Positions 6,477 through 9,988 of a stretch of 9,988 bases of DNA are shown piece after piece; the stretch's first letter is position 1; every line of letters begins with the position of its first letter. The DNA is from Rhodobacter sp. Lineage in GTDB: Bacteria; Pseudomonadota; Alphaproteobacteria; Rhodobacterales; Rhodobacteraceae. The DNA lies in contig PNND01000331.1 in the NCBI GenBank assembly GCA_013824045.1, forward strand, positions 1 through 9,988, in the 5' to 3' direction. The position numbers and the translations under genes are program-made. The notes under the pieces were generated by a model. The model was not told where the DNA came from. It worked only from the letters and a program-made list of their open reading frames with translations, and did no database searches.

Positions 6477-6519
6477 GTGCGGCCTTTTCCCTTTTCCTGC
6501 AAGGGGTTGGTCGGGGCGG

Positions 6520-7776
6520 TCAGAAGCGGGTGGGAAGATAGGGCGTGATGTCGATCCCCGGCGCGCGGCCTGCGATGAGGTTGGCCACGATCCGGGCGGT
6601 GACGGGGGCCATGGACAGGCCCAGATGGCCGTGGCCGTAGGCATGGATCACGTCGGCCCCGGCGCGGGAGGGGCCGATGACGGGCAGCGAGTCCGGCATG
6701 GAGGGGCGGAAGCCCATCCAGCTGCGGTTGGGGGCGGGCAGGTCGGGGAAGATTTCCCGTGCGCCTTCAACGAGTTTCGCGATGCGGTGGGGGGAGGGCG
6801 GCGCGGTCAGGCCGCCCAGTTCGACGGTGCCAGCGACGCGCAGGCGGCCCTGCATGGGGCAGAGGTAGAAGCCGCGGGTGGTGGGGCAGGTGGGGCGGGT
6901 GACGGGGGGATGGGGCATATCCCATTCGACATGGTAGCCGCGTTCGGTATCCAGCGGCACGCGGTCGCCGGCCATGGCGGCCAGTTTGCGGGAATGGGCG
7001 CCGGCGGCGATGACCACCTGGCGGGCTTTCAATGTGAGGCCGGGGCCGGTGATGAGGACGCCGTCTGCTTGGCGTTCGAGGGTCTCTGCCCGGGTCGTGA
7101 GGATCTCGGCGCGGGTGGCGACTTCGGTGGCAAGCAGGCCGACCATCCGCCCGGGATCATTGAGAAAAACGGCCTTGGGGAAGAAAGCGGCGCCGCCTTC
7201 GACCTCGGGCAGGGTGGGTTCCATTTGACGCAGCGCCTCGGGGGGGATCAGGTCGACGGTGACGCCCAGCGAACGGCGGAAGGCCATGTCCTGTTCGGCG
7301 GCGCGGAAGGCGGCTTGGGATTCGTAGACATAGAGGCAGCCGCGCTTTTGCAGGATGTCGGACCCGCCCAGTTTTTCACCTAGAATCAACCAGTTGGGGC
7401 AGGCGTCGGCGAGGAGGGCGGCGATGTTGCGGGCGTTGCGTTCGGCCTGTTTCGGCAGGGATTGCCAGGCAAAGCGGGCAAGCCAGGGCATCAGCGCGGG
7501 CAGAGCGGTGCGGCGGATGGCGAGGGGGGAGTTGCGGTCGAAGAGGAGCGACGGGAGGTTTCGCAGCACATCGGGGGTGCCCACGGGCAGGACGGCGTAA
7601 TCGGCGATTGTCCCGGCATTTCCGTAGCTTGCGGCGTTCTGAGAGATCACGTCGCCGGGCGGGTTGGGGTCGATCAGGGTGACTTCACGCCCCTCGGCTG
7701 TCAGGCTTTCCGCAATGGCCAGTCCCACGACGCCCGCGCCGATGATGGCGATATCGGTGGTGATGTAGCGGGGCAT
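6520..7776 (-). CDS. FAD-dependent amino-acid oxidoreductase, DadA-like (DAO family)
   Basis: A 418-residue flavoprotein, close to the length of D-amino-acid dehydrogenase DadA. The N-terminal dinucleotide-binding fold has IIGAGVVGLA with the glycine motif at 13-18 and Asp36 in LIDPNPPGDV at the end of the second strand. SYGNAGTIADY at 50-60 matches the flavin-near loop of the family. The C-terminal FAD motif region has GFRPSMPDSLPVIGPS from about 355 and the GHGHLGLSMAP loop at about 382-392. It should oxidise a D-amino acid or D-hydroxyproline-like imino acid at the membrane-facing cytoplasmic side and pass electrons to the respiratory chain. No carrier subunits of the hydroxyproline dehydrogenase type are adjacent. 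The ATG at 7774-7776 puts the Rossmann strand at the N-terminus; the RBS is weak (GGA 9 bases upstream). The gene appears monocistronic, with its own 5' region after the terminator at 7952-7984. Substrate is unknown. Confidence 0.85.
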   Translation of the reverse strand: MPRYITTDIAIIGAGVVGLAIAESLTAEGREVTLIDPNPPGDVISQNAASYGNAGTIADYAVLPVGTPDVLRNLPSLLFDRNSPLAIRRTALPALMPWLARFAWQSLPKQAERNARNIAALLADACPNWLILGEKLGGSDILQKRGCLYVYESQAAFRAAEQDMAFRRSLGVTVDLIPPEALRQMEPTLPEVEGGAAFFPKAVFLNDPGRMVGLLATEVATRAEILTTRAETLERQADGVLITGPGLTLKARQVVIAAGAHSRKLAAMAGDRVPLDTERGYHVEWDMPHPPVTRPTCPTTRGFYLCPMQGRLRVAGTVELGGLTAPPSPHRIAKLVEGAREIFPDLPAPNRSWMGFRPSMPDSLPVIGPSRAGADVIHAYGHGHLGLSMAPVTARIVANLIAGRAPGIDITPYLPTRF

Positions 7777-7804
7777 GGGGGCGGTTCCGTCTTGGTTAAC
7801 GCCC

Positions 7805-7825
7805 GGGCGCGGGCGGGGCGGGGGG
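7805..7825 (+). other. Potential G-quadruplex motif upstream of the amino-acid dehydrogenase gene
   Basis: Four G-runs lie close together on the plus strand (7805-7807, 7811-7813, 7815-7818, 7820-7825) with loops of 3, 1 and 1 bases, fitting the usual quadruplex pattern. It lies 28-49 bases before the dehydrogenase start codon on the template strand, so the mRNA or non-template DNA is the C-rich side. In DNA this dense in G+C such a motif may have no function. Confidence 0.4.
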
Positions 7826-7849
7826 CAGGTGTTGCGGTGGACATCCGTT

Positions 7850-7875
7850 CAGCAGGCCAGTGCAGCAGGCCAGTG
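7850..7875. repeat. 13-base perfect tandem duplication in the amino-acid dehydrogenase upstream region
   Basis: CAGCAGGCCAGTG occurs twice in direct succession (7850-7862 and 7863-7875), and a degenerate third start (CAGACAGGTGTG) follows. It lies 74-99 bases upstream of the start codon, in non-coding DNA. It could be a recent slippage duplication or a pair of regulator sites. Confidence 0.8.
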
Positions 7876-7951
7876 CAGACAGGTGTGCATACAAAATCGG
7901 GCAGAGTAACGGGGGGCGGGATGGTTAAGGGTGCGGAGATGCACAAAAGGA

Positions 7952-7984
7952 AACCCCGCCCCGGACCTGTTCCGGGGCGGGGTT
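7952..7984 (-). terminator. Strong intrinsic terminator of the aldehyde/alcohol dehydrogenase operon
   Basis: A perfect 14-bp GC-rich stem (7952-7965 with 7971-7984) closes a 5-base loop, starting 7 bases after the alcohol dehydrogenase stop. On the minus strand the stem is followed by TTTCCTTTTG-like U-rich sequence, as expected of a rho-independent terminator. It insulates the downstream amino-acid dehydrogenase gene. Confidence 0.92.
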
Positions 7985-7991
7985 GAGCGGG

Positions 7992-9152
7992 TTACATGCA
8001 GGCCTGATAGAGCGCGCGGGTGTTCGCAGCCGTCATCGGGATGGGGTTGCCGCCGCAGGACGGGTCTTCCAGTGCCATCTCGGTGAGTTCGTCCAGACGC
8101 GCGGCGTCCACACCCATCGCGGTGAGGTTGGCGGGGATGTTCAGCGTCGTGCGCAGGTCCATCACCGCCTTGCGGAAGCCGTCGAAGCCGCCCGCAATGC
8201 CGATATAGGCGGCGGCCTTGTTCAGGCGCGCCTCGATCGCGGGGCGGTTGAAATCCAGCACCATCGGCATGACCACGGCATTGGTGGTGCCGTGATGGGT
8301 GTTGTAGACCGCGCCGACGGGGTGCGAGAGCGAGTGGATCGCGCCCAGACCTTTCTGGAAGGCGACCGCGCCCATGGCAGCGGCGGACATCATATGCGCC
8401 CGCGCCTCAAGGTTGGTCGGATCGCTATAGGCGGTGGGGAGGTTTTCGAAGACGAGCCGCATCCCTTCCAGCGCGATGCCTTGGGACATCGGGTGGTAGA
8501 AGGGGGAACAGAAGGCCTCAAGGCAATGCGCCAGCGCATCCATCCCGGTGCCAGCGGTGATGAATTTGGGCATGCCCACAGTGAGGGCCGGGTCGCAGAT
8601 GGTGACCACGGGCATGAGTTTGGGGTGGAAGATGATCTTTTTCTTGTGGGTGGCGGAGTTGGTGAGAACCCCGGCGCGGCCCACTTCGGACCCGGTGCCT
8701 GCGGTGGTGGGCACCGCCACGATAGGGGCGATCTTGTCGCCATCGGCGCGGGTATACCAGTCGTCGATATCTTCGAGATCCCAGACCGAAAGGTCGGCCC
8801 GCTGATGCGCCATGAGGGCGATCATCTTGCCGAGGTCGAGCGCCGAGCCGCCGCCGAAGCAGATCACGCCGTCATGACCGCCTGCTTTGTAGGCGGCGAT
8901 GCCCGCGGCCATGTTGCCTTCGTTGGGGTTCGGGTCCACTTCGGAGAAGACCGCCGTTCCTAGCCCGGCCTTGGACAGCACCGACACGGCATCGGCCGTG
9001 ATGGGGAGGGAGGCGAGGGCCTTGTCGGTGACGAAGAGGGGTTTCTTGATCCCTGCTGCGGCGCAATGTTCGGCCAGTTCCGCAATGCGGCCCACGCCGA
9101 ATTTGATGGCGGTGGGGTAGGACCAGTTCCGGTTGGGAACGTTGTGGGTCAT
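7992..9152 (-). CDS. Iron-containing (type III) alcohol dehydrogenase
   Basis: A 386-residue NAD-dependent alcohol dehydrogenase of the FucO/AdhB family, full length. The nucleotide-binding GGGSALD is at 100-106 and the PTTAGTGSEVGR signature at 148-159. Metal ligands by family alignment are Asp205 and His209 (GMDALAH), His273 (AIHSLSH) and His287 (NTHHG). It should reduce an aldehyde to the alcohol, or the reverse, in the cytoplasm. The ATG at 9150-9152 lies 5 bases after the stop of the aldehyde dehydrogenase gene and has a GAAGG 10 bases upstream; a frame extension to 9260 would overlap that gene and is rejected. The two genes form an operon that ends at the intrinsic terminator. The pair suggests handling of one aldehyde by both oxidation and reduction. 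Similar pairs sit in polyamine-type catabolic loci, but nothing in this window proves the substrate. Confidence 0.92.
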   Translation of the reverse strand: MTHNVPNRNWSYPTAIKFGVGRIAELAEHCAAAGIKKPLFVTDKALASLPITADAVSVLSKAGLGTAVFSEVDPNPNEGNMAAGIAAYKAGGHDGVICFGGGSALDLGKMIALMAHQRADLSVWDLEDIDDWYTRADGDKIAPIVAVPTTAGTGSEVGRAGVLTNSATHKKKIIFHPKLMPVVTICDPALTVGMPKFITAGTGMDALAHCLEAFCSPFYHPMSQGIALEGMRLVFENLPTAYSDPTNLEARAHMMSAAAMGAVAFQKGLGAIHSLSHPVGAVYNTHHGTTNAVVMPMVLDFNRPAIEARLNKAAAYIGIAGGFDGFRKAVMDLRTTLNIPANLTAMGVDAARLDELTEMALEDPSCGGNPIPMTAANTRALYQACM

Positions 9153-9157
9153 GGTGT

Positions 9158-9988
9158 TCAGACCTTCTTGAGGTGATAGGATTTCGGACGGGTGACCGAA
9201 TGGAACCCGAGATAGGAGAGGCTGCCGCCGCGCCCGGTATCCTTGCAGCCCGTCCAGCACAGCGCCGGGTCAAGGTAATCGGCGCGGTTCATGAAGACGG
9301 TGCCCGTTTCGATCCGCGCACCGATGGCCTGCGCGGTGTCATAGTCTTGCGTCCAGACCGAGGCGGTCAGGCCATAGGGGGAATCGTTCATCAGGGCGAT
9401 GGCCTCTTCATCATCCTTGACCTTCATGATGCCGACGACGGGGCCGAAGGACTCTTCGGTCATCACGCGCATGGAGTGGTCGACGTTCACGAGGATCTGC
9501 GGGGCGAGATAGGCGCCGCCGTCATCGGCGGGGAAGAGGGCGGGGTCGATCAGGGGTTTGGCGCCTGCGGCGATGGCATCGGCGATCTGAGAGCGCACCA
9601 CGGCGGCGAAGCGCTTGTTGGCCATGGGGCCGAGGGTGCTGTCGGCATCGAACGGGTTGCCGAGTTTGAGGGTTTTGACCCAAGCCACGGATTTATCGAC
9701 GAAGGCATCGTAGAGGGACTCGTGGACGTAGATACGTTCGATGCCGCAGCAGCATTGGCCTGCGTTATACATCGCGCCGTCCATCAGCGTATCGACCGCC
9801 GCGTCAAGGTTGGCGTCGTGGCGGACATAGCCGGGGTCCTTGCCACCCAGTTCGAGGCCGAGCGGCGTGAAGGTGCCAGCGGCGGCCTTTTCCATGGCGA
9901 TGCCGCCAGCGACCGATCCGGTGAAGTTGACGAAGCCGAAGGAGCGGGAGGCTATGAGGGATTCCGTTGTGGCGTGATCGAGCACGAC
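9158..9988 (-). CDS. NAD(P)-dependent aldehyde dehydrogenase, partial (C-terminal part)
   Basis: The last 276 codons and the stop of an aldehyde dehydrogenase; the N-terminal half lies beyond the window end. The frame is open to the last base, so any internal start such as GTG at 9983-9985 is not the true one. Motifs numbered within the fragment: FTGS at 22-25 (nucleotide binding), Glu46 in LELGGKD (general base), and NAGQCC at 75-80 with Cys80 as the expected nucleophile. EESFGPVVGI follows in the C-terminal half, and the gene ends in RPKSYHLKKV. It oxidises an aldehyde to a carboxylate. It resembles aldehyde dehydrogenases found with glutamine-synthetase-like genes in polyamine loci, as I recall, but the substrate is not determined. 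It is co-transcribed with the iron alcohol dehydrogenase 5 bases downstream. Confidence 0.93.
   Translation of the reverse strand, partial: VVLDHATTESLIASRSFGFVNFTGSVAGGIAMEKAAAGTFTPLGLELGGKDPGYVRHDANLDAAVDTLMDGAMYNAGQCCCGIERIYVHESLYDAFVDKSVAWVKTLKLGNPFDADSTLGPMANKRFAAVVRSQIADAIAAGAKPLIDPALFPADDGGAYLAPQILVNVDHSMRVMTEESFGPVVGIMKVKDDEEAIALMNDSPYGLTASVWTQDYDTAQAIGARIETGTVFMNRADYLDPALCWTGCKDTGRGGSLSYLGFHSVTRPKSYHLKKV

Noticed and set aside
7883..7894. GTGTGCATACAA as a GntR-type operator
   Set aside because: It is only an imperfect palindrome in one copy, and no GntR gene is in the window. It is mentioned only as part of the unusual upstream region.
9983..9985. GTG as the start of the aldehyde dehydrogenase gene
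   Set aside because: The frame continues to the window edge, and the family needs roughly 200 more N-terminal residues, including most of the nucleotide-binding domain.
6520..9988. The DadA-like and aldehyde/alcohol dehydrogenase genes as further steps of the arginine pathway begun by aruHI
   Set aside because: D-arginine dehydrogenase and 4-guanidinobutyraldehyde dehydrogenase would fit chemically, but four unrelated genes and a strong terminator separate them from aruHI. No specificity residue supports arginine derivatives.
1..9988. tRNA, rRNA, CRISPR array, insertion sequence, phage or defence genes
   Set aside because: No cloverleaf-like sequence, spaced repeat array, transposase motif or terminal inverted repeat was seen. 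Nearly all DNA is accounted for by nine ordinary genes.

Overview
This window looks like chromosome from a high-GC alphaproteobacterium, most likely a member of the Rhodobacteraceae. That judgement rests on protein flavour and G+C-rich codon use, not on a marker gene. It holds nine protein-coding genes. Eight are on the minus strand and one (a D-2-hydroxyacid dehydrogenase) is on the plus strand. Two genes run off the window edges. I see no tRNA, rRNA, CRISPR array, transposase or phage gene.

Left part (1-2285, minus strand): a three-gene unit reading BetI-type TetR regulator -> class I aminotransferase (AruH-like) -> ThDP-dependent decarboxylase (AruI-like, cut by the window start). Both junctions are 4-base ATGA overlaps, so the unit should be one translationally coupled operon. 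The pair fits the arginine transaminase pathway: L-arginine + pyruvate -> 2-ketoarginine + alanine, then decarboxylation to 4-guanidinobutyraldehyde. An AT-rich candidate promoter/operator lies just upstream of the regulator.

Middle (2404-6290): a FieF-like cation diffusion facilitator and an exported SH3-domain protein, both on the minus strand. Divergent from them is a D-glycerate dehydrogenase/glyoxylate reductase-type enzyme on the plus strand. Converging on that is a UDP-glucuronate 4-epimerase-type sugar-nucleotide epimerase on the minus strand, probably serving surface polysaccharide synthesis.

Right part (6520-9988, minus strand): a DadA-like FAD amino-acid dehydrogenase with its own G-rich, repeat-containing upstream region. 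Separated from it by a strong intrinsic terminator is an operon of an aldehyde dehydrogenase (N-terminus outside the window) followed 5 bases later by an iron-containing alcohol dehydrogenase.

Most genes are ordinary metabolic genes. The best-supported item of interest is the self-contained regulator-aruH-aruI operon. Next are an unusual sequence at the expected catalytic Glu of the hydroxyacid dehydrogenase and several small non-coding structures (hairpins, a 13-base tandem repeat, a possible G-quadruplex). I found no convincing undescribed multi-gene system.
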